From Allobosea sp. Root483D1 (GTDB taxonomy: Bacteria; Pseudomonadota; Alphaproteobacteria; Rhizobiales; Beijerinckiaceae): DNA of 64,000 nucleotides. The position numbers were made by a program, and so were the translations under genes. Under the pieces are notes generated by a model. It was not told the origin of the DNA. It saw nothing but the letters and a program-made list of their open reading frames with translations, and made no database searches. Of the stretch, positions 27,545 through 37,202 are shown piece by piece. The first letter of the stretch is position 1; each line of letters opens with the position of its first letter. Location: contig NZ_LMJW01000001.1 of NCBI RefSeq assembly GCF_001429505.1, positions 1,242,606-1,306,605 on the forward strand, read 5' to 3'.

Positions 27545-28359
27545 CGGCCAGCCTCCTCGATCGTGCTGCGGCCGAGTGTGCGGACGAGGTCGCGGCGCAG
27601 CCTCGCGCTCGCATGCAGGTCCTCGCGCGCGTCGAGCTCCCAGGCGAAGGCGTTGAGCGCATCGTCCAGCGCCGAACCATCCAGGCGCGGCCAGCTCCGG
27701 CGCTCCGGCTTGTCGGCGACGCCGGCGACGGCGAGATGGATCTGCCCGGCCTCGACCATCACCGCGCAACCGACGATGGCGAAGTCGCCGTGTCGGCGCG
27801 CTACCTCAGCGAAGGCATAGCCGGCACCGGGTCGGGCGGCCGGAAAGGCGACGGCTTCGATCAGCTCGTCATCGGCCTTTTCGGTCACCATCATGCCCGA
27901 GAAGAACTCGGCTGCCTTGAGTACGCGACGCTTGCGGCGAGACCGTAGGCGGATCTCGCCGTCGAGCGCGACCAGGCAAAGCGGGATCTCGGCGCTGGGA
28001 TCGGCATGGGCGGCCGAGCCGCAGACCGTGCCACGCGCCCGGGTCTGGTAATGGCCGAGCCAGGGCAAGGCGGCAGCCAGCAGCGGCTGCTCGCTCGCAA
28101 GGCCCGGCCGCCTCAGCAGCGCCGCCTGCCGGACGCCGGCCGGCACGACGATCATCTCGCCCTCGCGCCGGACCTGGTCGAGCCCGGCCATGCTCATGAT
28201 GTCGACGAGCACTAAGGGCTTGGCGAGCCGCATGTTCAGCATCGGCAGCAGCGACTGGCCGCCGGCGATGATGCGTGCCTCGGAGCCGTACTCGGCGAGC
28301 GCCGCCAGGGCCTCGTCGAGGTTGCCGGCGCGCAGATAGTCGAAGGGGGCGGGCTTCAT
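27532..28359 (-). CDS. hmfB: HmfB-like FAD-binding subunit of a molybdenum hydroxylase
   Basis: This 275-residue medium subunit (CoxM/XdhB type) begins MKPAPFDYLRAGNLDEALAAL. It has the FAD motif RIIAGGQSLLPMLNMRLAKP (about 29-48) and the second FAD motif TVCGSAAHADPSAEIP (about 112-127; the common form is TIGGSLAHADPAAE). Its start overlaps the large subunit stop by 4 bases. Confidence 0.87.
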   Translation of the reverse strand: MKPAPFDYLRAGNLDEALAALAEYGSEARIIAGGQSLLPMLNMRLAKPLVLVDIMSMAGLDQVRREGEMIVVPAGVRQAALLRRPGLASEQPLLAAALPWLGHYQTRARGTVCGSAAHADPSAEIPLCLVALDGEIRLRSRRKRRVLKAAEFFSGMMVTEKADDELIEAVAFPAARPGAGYAFAEVARRHGDFAIVGCAVMVEAGQIHLAVAGVADKPERRSWPRLDGSALDDALNAFAWELDAREDLHASARLRRDLVRTLGRSTIEEAGRCLA

Positions 28360-31295
28360 GCGCGCCTCCCGAACACGCGGGCGAAGAAACCGGGTTTGCT
28401 CGGGGCCGCCCTGCGCGCCAGTGCCGCGAAGAACTGGCCGATGATCGCCTTGGCCGCGCCATCGAGCAGGCGCCCTCCGATCGCCGCGACCTTGCCGCCG
28501 ACCGCGGCCTCATAGGCGTAGCCGATCACCGTGCCGCCCGCGCTATCCGGCGTCAGCGTCACGCGGCCGGAGCCGCCGCCAGTGCCGAGCGCGCCGGAGA
28601 CCGAGCCGGTCAGCGTCGCGGCGCGTGGCTCGTCGAGGTCGGAGAGCTCGATCTCGGCCTTGTAGCGCCCCTTGACCGGCCCGACGCCGAGCGTGACATC
28701 CGCCTTGAAATGCGTATCCGACAGCTTCTGCACGCCATGGCATCCGGGAATGATCGAGGCCAGCGTGTCGACGTCGAGCAGCATCGCCCAGATCGCCTCG
28801 GGCGCGGCGGCGACCCTGGCCTCGCCTTCGCCGCGCAGGCTGCGATCGCCCGGCCTGGCGACCGATACTGTTGCGCGGGTCGTCGACGGCTGGGCTTGCT
28901 CCGGCCCGGCTGCGAGCGCGGCGAGCTTAGCTGGGGTCAGCGGCAGGTTGATTTCGGAGGCGCCGAGCGCATCGGCTATGGCATTCGCCAGGCAGACCGG
29001 TGTCGACATGCAATTGCCCTCGCCGACACCCTTGGCGCCGAGCGGGGTGAACGGTGAGGGCGTCTCGATATGCAGGATCTCGATGTCCGGCGTCTCGGTC
29101 GCTGTCGGCAGCAGGTAGTCGGCGAAGGTCCCGGTCAGGAAGGCGCCGTCCTCGGCATAGGCGAGCTCCTCGTAGAAGGTCGCGCCCAGCGCCTGGGCGA
29201 AGCCGCCGCGGATCTGGCCTTCGACCATGCCGGGATGCAGCACACGGCCGCAATCATGCATGGTGACGTAGCGGTCGATCCGCGCTCTGCCGCTCGCCGG
29301 GTCGACCTCGACGCCGGCCATGTCGAAGATGAAGCCGTGGCAGAGCGAGGAATTGATCTCATCACTCTCGCTTGGCGCGCCGAGCTGGGGCGGGGTCCAG
29401 AAGGCGGTCTCGCGGATGGTCTGGTCGACGCCATCAGGCAACAGCGCCGGCGACCAATGGCAGAGCGCCGCGATCCGCCCGAACGGGATGGTCTTGCCCG
29501 GGTTGCCCTTGGCAAAGACCGCGCCGGCGGCAAAGCCGATCTGCTTGGGCTCGGCCTTGAGCTGGTCCGCGGCGATCAAGGCGAGCTTGTCCCGCAGCCG
29601 GGTCGCCGCGAGATGGGCGGCCCCCGCCACCGCCGCGGCGAAGCGGCTGGAATAGTTGCCCGAGGCGATCGACCAGGCATCCTTGCCGGTGTCGAGATCC
29701 GCGACGACCCTTATCTCACGATGCGGCAGGCCAAAGATGTCGGCGACGACCTGCGCCAGCACGGTGCGGTGGCCCTGGCCCTGCGGCGTCGACGCGACAT
29801 GGACGCTGACTGAGCCGATTGGATCGATCGAGACCGTCGCCGTCGCCTGCGCGCCGTTCTTCGGCCCGGCCTTGCGCCGCTCCTCGGCGGTCAGCACGGT
29901 AGTGATGTAGCCCATATTGGAGACGCTGGGCTCGACTGCGGCAGCAAAGCCGATGCCGTAGCGCTTGCCGGCGGCGCGCGCCTCGTCCCTGCGCTTTTCG
30001 AGCGCGGCGAGGCGGCCGGCGACCGCCTGCTCGACCGCAGCCTGGTAGTTGCCGGAATCGTAGAGCGCGCCGGTGGCGGTGCGATAGGGGAAGGCGCCGG
30101 CCGGGACCAGGTTCCGGCGGATCACGTCGAGCGGATCGAGCTGCAATTCGACGGCGATGCGCTGCATCAGCCGCTCCAGCGCGAAATAGACCTGCGGGCC
30201 GCCGAAGCCACGTACCAGCCCGGTCGGGGCCTTGTTGGTCAGCACCACCCGGTTGCGCATCGCGACATGCCGGATGTCGTAGGCGCCGGTCATGTTGCCG
30301 TGCATCCGATAGAGCGTCGCCGGCTCCGGCGCGCGCGGATAGGCGCCGCAATCCTCGATCTGGTCCCAATCGAGCGCGCTGATGCGTCCCTCGGCAGAGA
30401 CGGCAGCCTTGAGCGTGGTGACGCGGTTGGTCGCCGCGACCGCCGCACCGAGATGCTCGAGCCGGTCTTCGATCCATTTCACCGGCCGCCCGGCGATCCG
30501 GGCGGCGACGCCGATGAGGACGGCATAGGGCGCGACGCCCTGCTTGACGCCGAAGCTGCCGCCGGATTCCGGCGGCATGCGCAGCCGCAGGCGATTGCCG
30601 GGAACCTTCAGTGCGCGCGCCAGCACGGTGTGGATGCTGAACGGACCCTGGAAATTGGCGAGGATGTCGTAGACGTCCTCATGAGGGTCATAGTCGGCGA
30701 TGACGCCGAAGGTCTCCATCGGCGAGCCGGTATTGCGCGGATAAGCGATGCTGACCGAGACGGTGCGGGCGGCGGCGAAGGCGGCTTCGGGCTCGCCATA
30801 ACGGAAGCGCCGGTCGCTGACGAGGTTGGCGCCGGCCTTCTCGTGCAGGACGGGCGCCCCCTCCCCCATGCTGGTGACGGGATCGACGACGGCCTTCAGC
30901 GGCCGGTAGGCGACCTCGATCGCGTCCAGCGCATCCTCGGCGAGATAGCGGCTCTGCGCGACCGCGATCGCAATGGGCTCGCCGACATAGCGCACGCGCT
31001 CGACGGCCATCGGCCAGTTCTCGGCGGCAACTTTCAGCCCGGCGACCATCGGCGTGGTCAGTTTTGCGAGATCACGCCCCGTGACGATCGCCACGACGCC
31101 CGGCAGCACGGCGGCGGCCCCGGTCTCGATCGAGAGGATGTCTGCATGAGCGTGCGGCGAGCGCAGGATCGCGGCGTGCAGCGTGCCCGGCCTGGTGCCG
31201 AGGTCATCGATGAAACGTCCGCGACCAGTCAGCAGGGCAGCGTCCTCGACGCGCTCCACGGACTGACCCGTCCAAGAGATGACTTCAGCCTTCAC
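28356..31295 (-). CDS. hmfA: HmfA-like molybdopterin-binding large subunit fused to a CoxG/SRPBCC domain
   Basis: This is a 979-residue protein. Residues about 1-790 are a xanthine dehydrogenase-family large subunit: the small a/b-hammerhead start (GQSVERVEDAALLTGRGRFIDD), MPPESGGSFGVKQG, the substrate loop GLVRGFGGPQVYFALERL (about 355-372), and the active-site Glu in LGAKGVGEGNCM (about 753-764). The loop lacks the AYRCSFR motif of CO dehydrogenase. Residues about 810-965 form a separate CoxG/SRPBCC domain with SIIPGCHGVQKL and VGGKVAAIGGRLLDGAAKAII. Large subunits are usually 750-800 residues. It heads the operon and probably hydroxylates furoyl-CoA. Confidence 0.8.
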   Translation of the reverse strand: MKAEVISWTGQSVERVEDAALLTGRGRFIDDLGTRPGTLHAAILRSPHAHADILSIETGAAAVLPGVVAIVTGRDLAKLTTPMVAGLKVAAENWPMAVERVRYVGEPIAIAVAQSRYLAEDALDAIEVAYRPLKAVVDPVTSMGEGAPVLHEKAGANLVSDRRFRYGEPEAAFAAARTVSVSIAYPRNTGSPMETFGVIADYDPHEDVYDILANFQGPFSIHTVLARALKVPGNRLRLRMPPESGGSFGVKQGVAPYAVLIGVAARIAGRPVKWIEDRLEHLGAAVAATNRVTTLKAAVSAEGRISALDWDQIEDCGAYPRAPEPATLYRMHGNMTGAYDIRHVAMRNRVVLTNKAPTGLVRGFGGPQVYFALERLMQRIAVELQLDPLDVIRRNLVPAGAFPYRTATGALYDSGNYQAAVEQAVAGRLAALEKRRDEARAAGKRYGIGFAAAVEPSVSNMGYITTVLTAEERRKAGPKNGAQATATVSIDPIGSVSVHVASTPQGQGHRTVLAQVVADIFGLPHREIRVVADLDTGKDAWSIASGNYSSRFAAAVAGAAHLAATRLRDKLALIAADQLKAEPKQIGFAAGAVFAKGNPGKTIPFGRIAALCHWSPALLPDGVDQTIRETAFWTPPQLGAPSESDEINSSLCHGFIFDMAGVEVDPASGRARIDRYVTMHDCGRVLHPGMVEGQIRGGFAQALGATFYEELAYAEDGAFLTGTFADYLLPTATETPDIEILHIETPSPFTPLGAKGVGEGNCMSTPVCLANAIADALGASEINLPLTPAKLAALAAGPEQAQPSTTRATVSVARPGDRSLRGEGEARVAAAPEAIWAMLLDVDTLASIIPGCHGVQKLSDTHFKADVTLGVGPVKGRYKAEIELSDLDEPRAATLTGSVSGALGTGGGSGRVTLTPDSAGGTVIGYAYEAAVGGKVAAIGGRLLDGAAKAIIGQFFAALARRAAPSKPGFFARVFGRRA

Positions 31296-31424
31296 CAGCG
31301 TTCGGCTCCCAAGAGGCGCTCTTACGGAGGCGCCTCACGGGAAGAGTTCGGCCATCGGCCGGCCAGGTTCGATCCCGACCAGTCTCGCGACTTACCGAAA
31401 AGTCTCAAATTTGAAGGAATGACC
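31296..31424. promoter_or_regulatory. Upstream region of the furoate-type operon
   Basis: These 129 bases separate the hmfA-like start from the AraC regulator stop, both on the minus strand, so the operon promoter should lie here. An imperfect hairpin, GAGGCGC/GCGCCTC, lies near 31314-31336. No clear AraC-type direct repeat could be identified by eye. Confidence 0.4.
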
Positions 31425-32270
31425 TCAGCGGCCGAGGCGCGCCACGCTGCGGAACTCGCTTGGCGCCACCGAGCAATGGTCGCGGAAGAAGCGGGTGAAA
31501 TGCGCCGGCGCGCTGAAGCCAAGCCGGTCGCCGATCGCGCTGAAGTTCTCATCGCCGTCGACGACGGCGCCGACCGCGAGCTCGACCTTCAGTACATTGA
31601 GGAAGACGTGTGGCGTCACGCCGGTGGAAGCCTCGAACATCCGGAAGAAATGCGCCCGCGACAGGCCGGCTTCGCTGGCGAGCTTCTCGATCGAAAGCGG
31701 CGCCGCCGGGTTCGAACGCATCAGCGAAATCGCCCGGCGTACCCGGAAATCGACCGCATTCGAGCGCGCGATCTCGCGCAGCGAGGCACCGATCGAGCGC
31801 CAGGGCGTGAACCGCTCGATCACGGCGATCATCAGTTCCGAGAGCAGTTCCTCCTGGCGGCGGCCCGCGCCGGGCTCATGCACCATCTCCGCGGCGAGAT
31901 CGAGCGCGGTCTGGCGGATATGGGCGCTAACCTCGCCGGCGGACTGCTCGAAGAAGCCTGGCGAACCGCTCGCCGCCCAGTTCGGTCGGAAGCTGCGCAG
32001 CCAGTCCGGCTCGATATAAAGCGCCAGGATCAACGCGTTTTTGCGGGAAGGATCATGGACATAGGCATGCGTCTCCCAGGCATTGACCAGCACGGCGAGA
32101 TCATCGGTCAATGGCGCGACATGATCCCCTACCAGAAATCGCGTGTCGTCGCCGTCGACCTTGAGCAGTACATGGCAATGCGGGTGCGCGTGCCGGACGA
32201 GGCTGCGATCCATGTCGAGCAGCGCCACCCGGCCGAAAGCTCCGTGCGCAATGCGCAGGGCGTCCGACAT
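31425..32270 (-). CDS. AraC-family transcriptional regulator
   Basis: This 281-residue protein has an N-terminal cupin-like sensing domain (HAHPHCHVLLKVDGDDTRFLVGDH, about 27-50). Its C-terminal AraC DNA-binding domain has two helix-turn-helices: LSIEKLASEAGLSRAHFFRMFEASTGVTP (about 188-216) and FSAIGDRLGFSAPAHFTRFFRDHCSVAPSEFR (about 240-271). It lies immediately upstream of, and codirectional with, the furoate-type operon. It probably activates that operon in response to the substrate or its CoA ester. Confidence 0.9.
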   Translation of the reverse strand: MSDALRIAHGAFGRVALLDMDRSLVRHAHPHCHVLLKVDGDDTRFLVGDHVAPLTDDLAVLVNAWETHAYVHDPSRKNALILALYIEPDWLRSFRPNWAASGSPGFFEQSAGEVSAHIRQTALDLAAEMVHEPGAGRRQEELLSELMIAVIERFTPWRSIGASLREIARSNAVDFRVRRAISLMRSNPAAPLSIEKLASEAGLSRAHFFRMFEASTGVTPHVFLNVLKVELAVGAVVDGDENFSAIGDRLGFSAPAHFTRFFRDHCSVAPSEFRSVARLGR

Positions 32271-32675
32271 ACTGTTTCCTCACCGCATATCTTTAGTTAG
32301 AGAGCTAGCTGGCTGTTGAGATACTGGACGACCATCCCCCGTCTTTCAAGGCGGTCCAAGCCGGCCGTTTTGTCGCGCGCCCTCCGCACAAGCCGACGCT
32401 GATCGTCCTGTGGTGCTGTGTTGCAGGAACGCAAAACCCCGCCTCGGACCAAGAAGGGGTTTTGGATAACTGACGGTTTTGGTTGCGGGGGCCTGAGAAT
32501 CTCCGAGAAACCTGAGCGCAGAATTCCGCTCCTGGCCATTCCTGACATCTGGAATGTCCGCTTGTGGGTAGGTAAACCCGTGGAGGGTCCTGCGAGGCTT
32601 AAGCAGCGAAATGTACCAATTCGCTCCGCATCGGTACGATGCCTGCCAGCCGCAGTCCAATTGCTGTCGCTTGGC
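32271..32675. other. 405-base gap without a recognisable gene
   Basis: This stretch lies between the AraC start and the autotransporter stop, both on the minus strand. It must contain the AraC promoter and the adhesin terminator (listed separately). The small frames in it have no family features. Confidence 0.5.
32432..32464 (-). terminator. Inverted repeat, probable terminator of the autotransporter gene
   Basis: CAAAACCCC (32432-32440) pairs perfectly with GGGGTTTTG (32456-32464) around a 15-base loop. Read on the minus strand, the second arm ends GGGGTTTTG, giving a short T-run after a GC stem. It lies 212 bases past the autotransporter stop. It is symmetrical enough to work from either side. 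Confidence 0.45.
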
Positions 32676-35218
32676 TCAGAAGCTGACTCTCAACCGGGCT
32701 ACCCCGCCAATGCGGCGGGTGTTTGCCGCGAGCTCGGAGTCGACTCGCATGCCGAGGCTGACGCTGGGGCTCAGCTTGATGTCGGCCCCTGCCGCGAGCA
32801 GGGCCGCGTTGCGGTCGGGCCTCGCGCCCGTCACGCCGAAGCTGGCGCCGGCAAGCCCGTTGATCGAGGCGGTGAGTTCTGCGTCGCGCCGGTAGTAGCG
32901 AGCCCAGGCGGCGCGGACGAAGCCCGTAACGGGAGAGGCCCCGCGATCAGATTGGCATCGAGCTGCATGCCGAGCTCGCTCCGGCTGGTTATGTCGGAGC
33001 GCCGCGCTAGCGTCAGCATGCCTGCACTCGCGCCCATTCCATCGCGCTCGACTGCGGCCGGGCTGCTCGCCCGCACGGCCTGGAAGGCGGCGAGCGGCGA
33101 GAGCGTGATGCCGCTCCAGGTTACGACCGGCAGGCTCGCCTCTATCCGGCCGCTCCAGGCCTGCGTCACATAGGAGGCGGCAACGCCGGTACGGCCGAGC
33201 GCCGGGATCGCGCGAGTGGTGTCGGTGTCGAGCCTGGCATAGCCGAGCGCGGCCGCGACATTGACCATGCCGAGCGTCGTGCGCCCGTAAAGCCCGGCCT
33301 GAAAGACATCAGCCTTCGCCTTGCCGAGCCCACCCGAAAGCGAGGCCCGCGACTGGCCGTTCGCAACAGCGATACCCGCGACCAAATTGGAGCCGAGCCT
33401 GACGTCGGTTCCAACCGCGACATGTCCGTCGGAGAGACTGCGATTTGCCGAGCCCGCGATCCGGTCACCATCGGTGCGCCCGGTCGAACCGAACGTCGCA
33501 CCCCAGAGCGAGAAACGCGCCGGGTCGAGGCTCGCCCGTCCCGGTCCGTCCTGCCTCGACGGCAGGTCGGCTGTGAAGCCGGCTGCGCCTGCGGGGCCGC
33601 CGGCGAGCCTGCCGGCGCCCGATCCGTCGAGCATGGTGTGGAGAAACTGCCCCGCGGCACTGTTGGCCATGGCGGGGACGGCGGTGTGGACCTCGCCCGA
33701 CAGTTGGTTCACAGCGGCGGGAATGGCCGCCGGCAGGTTGTAGATCGCAAACAGTGCGGACGGGTCGGCTCCGCCTGCCACCGCCCGGTGAATGCCCAGC
33801 GCCACCGCATAGGCATTGGCCGGTCGGCCAGAGCCAAGACCCGAGGAGACAGGAGCCGGCGCCATGACGGGCGGCGTCGGGACGGGATCGGCAACGATCG
33901 GCGCCAGCGGCTTCGGCGTCAGGGTCAGTTGCACGTCGGTCGCGGTATAGGCGACGCTCGTGGTGACGCCGTCGCCGAGAGACCCGGTCGTGTCGACGGG
34001 GCCGAAGGATCCCGTGCGCCCGCCCTGGGCCGAAAGCAGCGTGTAGGGGTTGCCGAACACATAGGCGCCGCCGAGCGGTACGATCCGCAGCGTGCCGGCC
34101 AACGCTGCCGTTCCGGTCACGTTGATCCGGTCGGAGACCGCTCCCTGCACCTCGGCGACATAGACCGAGCCCGCGCCCAGCGTCAGATTGCCGTTGACGT
34201 GAGCGTGCCCGGCGAATTGCCGGGCGAGATCGTGCCGTTCACAGTCGTCGAGGGCAACTGGCCCGAGCCGCCGATCGTGGCGCCGGACGCCACGGTGACG
34301 CTGGACGACGAGAGGATGGAGCCGTTGACGATAAGTGTGCCGCCATCGACGGCGGTCGCACCGGTATAGCTGTTGGCGCCCGTCAGCGTCAGGGTTCCGG
34401 TGCCGGTCTTGGTGATCGACCCGCCGGCGCCGGAGATGATGCCGGCGAAGCTCGTGCTGGCATTGGTGTCGCCGATCGAAAGCGCCTTCGCGCCGAGGAT
34501 GACCTCGCTCGTCGCGCTCGCGCTCGCCAGCGAGCCGATCGTGGTGCCTGTATCGAGGCCGGAGATGTCGAGCTTGCCGTTTCCGGTGAAGCTCAGCGCC
34601 GCGGTGCCGCCTCTGGCAAACCCCGCAAGCGTGATCGATCCCCCCTCCGACGTCGCGATCGTTGAACTGTAGAGGTTTGCGCCTTGACTCGCAGATATCA
34701 GGCCGGCATTGGCGACTACGGTGTTGATCAGACCCGCGCCTTGATCGAGCGAGATGATTGCTCCCGCCTCGTTGTTGATGACCGCGCCGCTGACATAGCT
34801 GCCGCTAGTCAGCTGCAATGTTCCCCCCGCCCGATTGCTGACGGTCGCGCTCCCGCCCTGGACTTCGAGTGCGCCGACGTTGAAGCGCAAACACCACGCC
34901 ACTGCCGATGCCGAAGACATAGCCACCGCTGAGAACGCGGATAGCATAGGGGTTCACCGACGCCGTGACGTCGACCGTTGTGAGGCCAGAGGTGCCGAAC
35001 TCGGCGATCTGTGACGACCCCGGCGCGGTTCCGCTGACCCAGTTTGCACCGTTGTTGAAGTCGCCGTCGAGCGGCGCGGCCTTCCAGTTCTCCACGGCCT
35101 GGGCCTGCGCATCGCCGCCGGTCAGCGCCAGCGCGGCCAGCGTAACGCCGGCGAAAAGGGCGGCGCGGGCCCTGCCGGCGCGATATGGGCCGCAGCCCGA
35201 AACCTGTCTCATAGCCAT
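32676..35218 (-). pseudogene. Autotransporter adhesin gene with three frameshifts
   Basis: Read in three shifting frames, this locus gives one complete autotransporter. It starts at 35218 with a signal peptide (LFAGVTLAALALTGGDAQAQA). A passenger of repeated beta-strand units follows, including a typical linker block (GTGTLTLTGANSYTGATAVDGGTL). Next is a Pro-rich spacer and a C-terminal beta-barrel whose final strand ends ARLRVSF, with the expected terminal Phe, at 32676. Frame changes occur near 34885, near 34200 (a missing base in CTCACGTCAAC) and near 32935. Each side still carries coherent family sequence, so either the gene has recently decayed or the assembly has indel errors. It is divergent from the LytS/LytTR pair. 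Confidence 0.8.
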
Positions 35219-35444
35219 TCCGAGGCGGTCCCCACCATCTGCCCTGCGGACGATCGCCCGCGCCGGCCATGCACTGCCTGGGAGCGCATGGCTGCCATTC
35301 TTCAGGGCAGCGCGGTGCCCGACGCCATGCCGATTCGACGAACCGGGCAGGCGCTCGCAGACAGGCTTGCCGATGCCGCGCTAGACAGGCTTTCGACGGA
35401 CCCCGCGCAGACGATGCGGTGTCGCGAAGGAACGGGGAAGCGCA

Positions 35445-36489
35445 GTGACAGCGACGGGCAGATGGCGCTATCCCGGCGACTGGCCGGCCGACCTCGTCGC
35501 GCTCGGCATCCTGACCATCTACGCCACCACGATCCGCACGCCGCTCTATGGCAGCTTCGGCCGCGCCATGATCGTCTCCGCCCTGCTGGAGCCGTTCGCC
35601 TGCCTGATCGCGATCGGGCTCAGGCTGGTCTTTCGCCGGCAGGGCTTCGACACGGGGTTGACGCCCGGTACGGTCGGCCTGGCCGGCGCGCTCTGCCAGG
35701 CGGCGATCGCCAAGCTCGTGCTCGCCGCCGGCGGCTGGGCGGTGGCGAGCTGGAGTCTCGGCCAGAGCTGGGCGCTGCCCTTCTCCTACTACACCTTCAT
35801 CCTGCTGAGCTGGAGTCTCGCCCATCTCTGGGCGGCTGCCCAGCTTGAAACGGCGAAAGCGCGCCAGCGCGCCATGGCGGCCGAGACCGAGGCGCTGCGC
35901 AACGAACTGCAGCATCTGCGCCACCAGCTCGATCCGCATTTCCTGTTCAACGCCCTCAACGGCATCGCCGCCGAAATCCCGGTCCATCCCGACCGGGCCG
36001 GCGGGATGGTGCGCGAGCTGGCCGACTTCCTGCGCTATTCGCTCGACCACCGCGATCTCAAGCCGGTGACGCTCGCCGCCGAGGTCGAGGCGATCCGCGC
36101 CTATCTCGAACTGCAGAAGGCGCGTTTCGGCGAGGATTTCGATTTCCGCATCGCAGCCGCGCCGGATGCGCTGGCGCGATCGACGCCGGGCTTCCTGCTG
36201 CAACCACTCGTCGAGAATGCGATCAAGCACGGGCTGAAATCGGGCCGGCGCCCGCTGATCGTCGAGGTCGCCATCGCGCCAGTCGGCGATGACATCGTCA
36301 TGAGGGTCGCCAATCCCGGCGGCCTGCGCCCGGACTTGGCGAAGCAGCGGCGCGCCGGGCGTCGGGCTGGCCGCGCTGCAACGCCGAATGGCGCTGCACT
36401 ACCCCGGCCGCCATGCCTTCTCGCTCGTCCAGGAGGCGGAGCTGGTCGTGGCCGAGCTCGAGCTTTCGGGTGCGCCATGCCTGACGTGA
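35445..36489 (+). CDS. LytS/AlgZ-type sensor histidine kinase, frameshifted near its 3' end
   Basis: The N-terminal third has four or five membrane helices. A short coiled region follows (about 133-160) and the His_kinase motif LDPHFLFNALNGIA, with the phospho-acceptor His165, then FLLQPLVENAIKHGL (N box). The frame is lost between about 36325 and 36357. One frame over, the ATPase end continues GVGLAALQRRMALHYPGR and stops at 36487-36489, matching the family. The open frame instead runs through into the response regulator and produces an artificial fusion. GTG 35445 is the start. The partner is the downstream LytTR regulator, overlapping by 13 bases. Confidence 0.8.
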
Positions 36490-37202
36490 TCCTCGTGGAC
36501 GACGAACCCCTGGCCCGCGAGGGGTTGCGCACGCTGTTGGCCGCCCATCCCGATGTCAGGATCGTCGGCGAGGCGGCGTCAGTGGCGCAGGCGCGCGCGC
36601 TGATCGCGACGGCGAGGCCCGACGTCGTCTTCCTCGACATCGAGATGGCGGATGCCACCGGCCTTGATCTCGTCCGCACACTGGAGCGCCCGCCGGCGAT
36701 CATCTTCGTGACAGCCCATGCCGCCCATGCCGTCGAGGCTTTCGCCGTGCAGGCCACGGATTATCTCCTCAAACCCGTGAGACCGGAGCGGCTGGCGGCG
36801 GCGCTCGCCCGTCTTCCGGCCGTGCCCGATGCACGCGACCGTTTCGGCGCTGCCGGTAGCACCGTGTTGCGCGTCAGATCCAGACAGCGCGTCCTGTCGC
36901 TGCGGCCCGCGGCGCTCGTGGCGCTTCTGGCCGAGCGGGATTATACCCGCATCATTCCGGCACATGCGATGCCACTGCTGGTCAAGCAGTCGCTCGGCGA
37001 GCTCGACAAAGCGCTGCCGCATCCGCCCTTTCTCAAGCTCGGTCGGTCGCTCATCGTAAACGGCCAGCGATTGACCGAAGTCCAGCACATCGAGAGAGGC
37101 GAGACGCGATTGTTTTTCGACGGGCACGCCGGCCCGATCGTCCTCGGTCGCACGGCGACAAGCATTTTCAGGAAGTCGCAGCTTGCCGCGCTCAAAACAT
37201 AG
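36477..37202 (+). CDS. LytTR-family response regulator
   Basis: This 241-residue protein has a receiver domain with acidic pair VDDEP (8-9), phospho-acceptor Asp54 in VFLDIEM and Lys in DYLLKP. A LytTR DNA-binding domain follows (ERDYTRIIPAHAMPLLVKQSLGELDKALPHPPFLKLGRSLIVNGQRL). The ATG at 36477 lies in the natural overlap with the kinase stop. It would control nearby genes, most simply the divergent autotransporter; LytTR regulators often govern surface or extracellular functions. Confidence 0.87.
   Translation: MPDVILVDDEPLAREGLRTLLAAHPDVRIVGEAASVAQARALIATARPDVVFLDIEMADATGLDLVRTLERPPAIIFVTAHAAHAVEAFAVQATDYLLKPVRPERLAAALARLPAVPDARDRFGAAGSTVLRVRSRQRVLSLRPAALVALLAERDYTRIIPAHAMPLLVKQSLGELDKALPHPPFLKLGRSLIVNGQRLTEVQHIERGETRLFFDGHAGPIVLGRTATSIFRKSQLAALKT

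Noticed and set aside
28356-31295. Carbon monoxide dehydrogenase large subunit
   Set aside because: The active-site loop lacks AYRCSFR, and the neighbours are a CoA ligase and a crotonase rather than cox accessory genes.
30267-32300. A 677-residue plus-strand open frame
   Set aside because: It is antisense to the molybdenum hydroxylase and AraC genes and has no family motif.
32346-32660. Small minus-strand gene of 104 codons in the gap after the AraC regulator
   Set aside because: It crosses the terminator-like inverted repeat, has no ribosome site and no family similarity.
35445-37202. A single 585-residue kinase-regulator fusion protein
   Set aside because: The sequence between the kinase and the receiver is Arg/Pro-rich noise, while the next frame gives a normal kinase end (GVGLAALQRRM) and an overlapping natural regulator start. 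It is the product of a frameshift.
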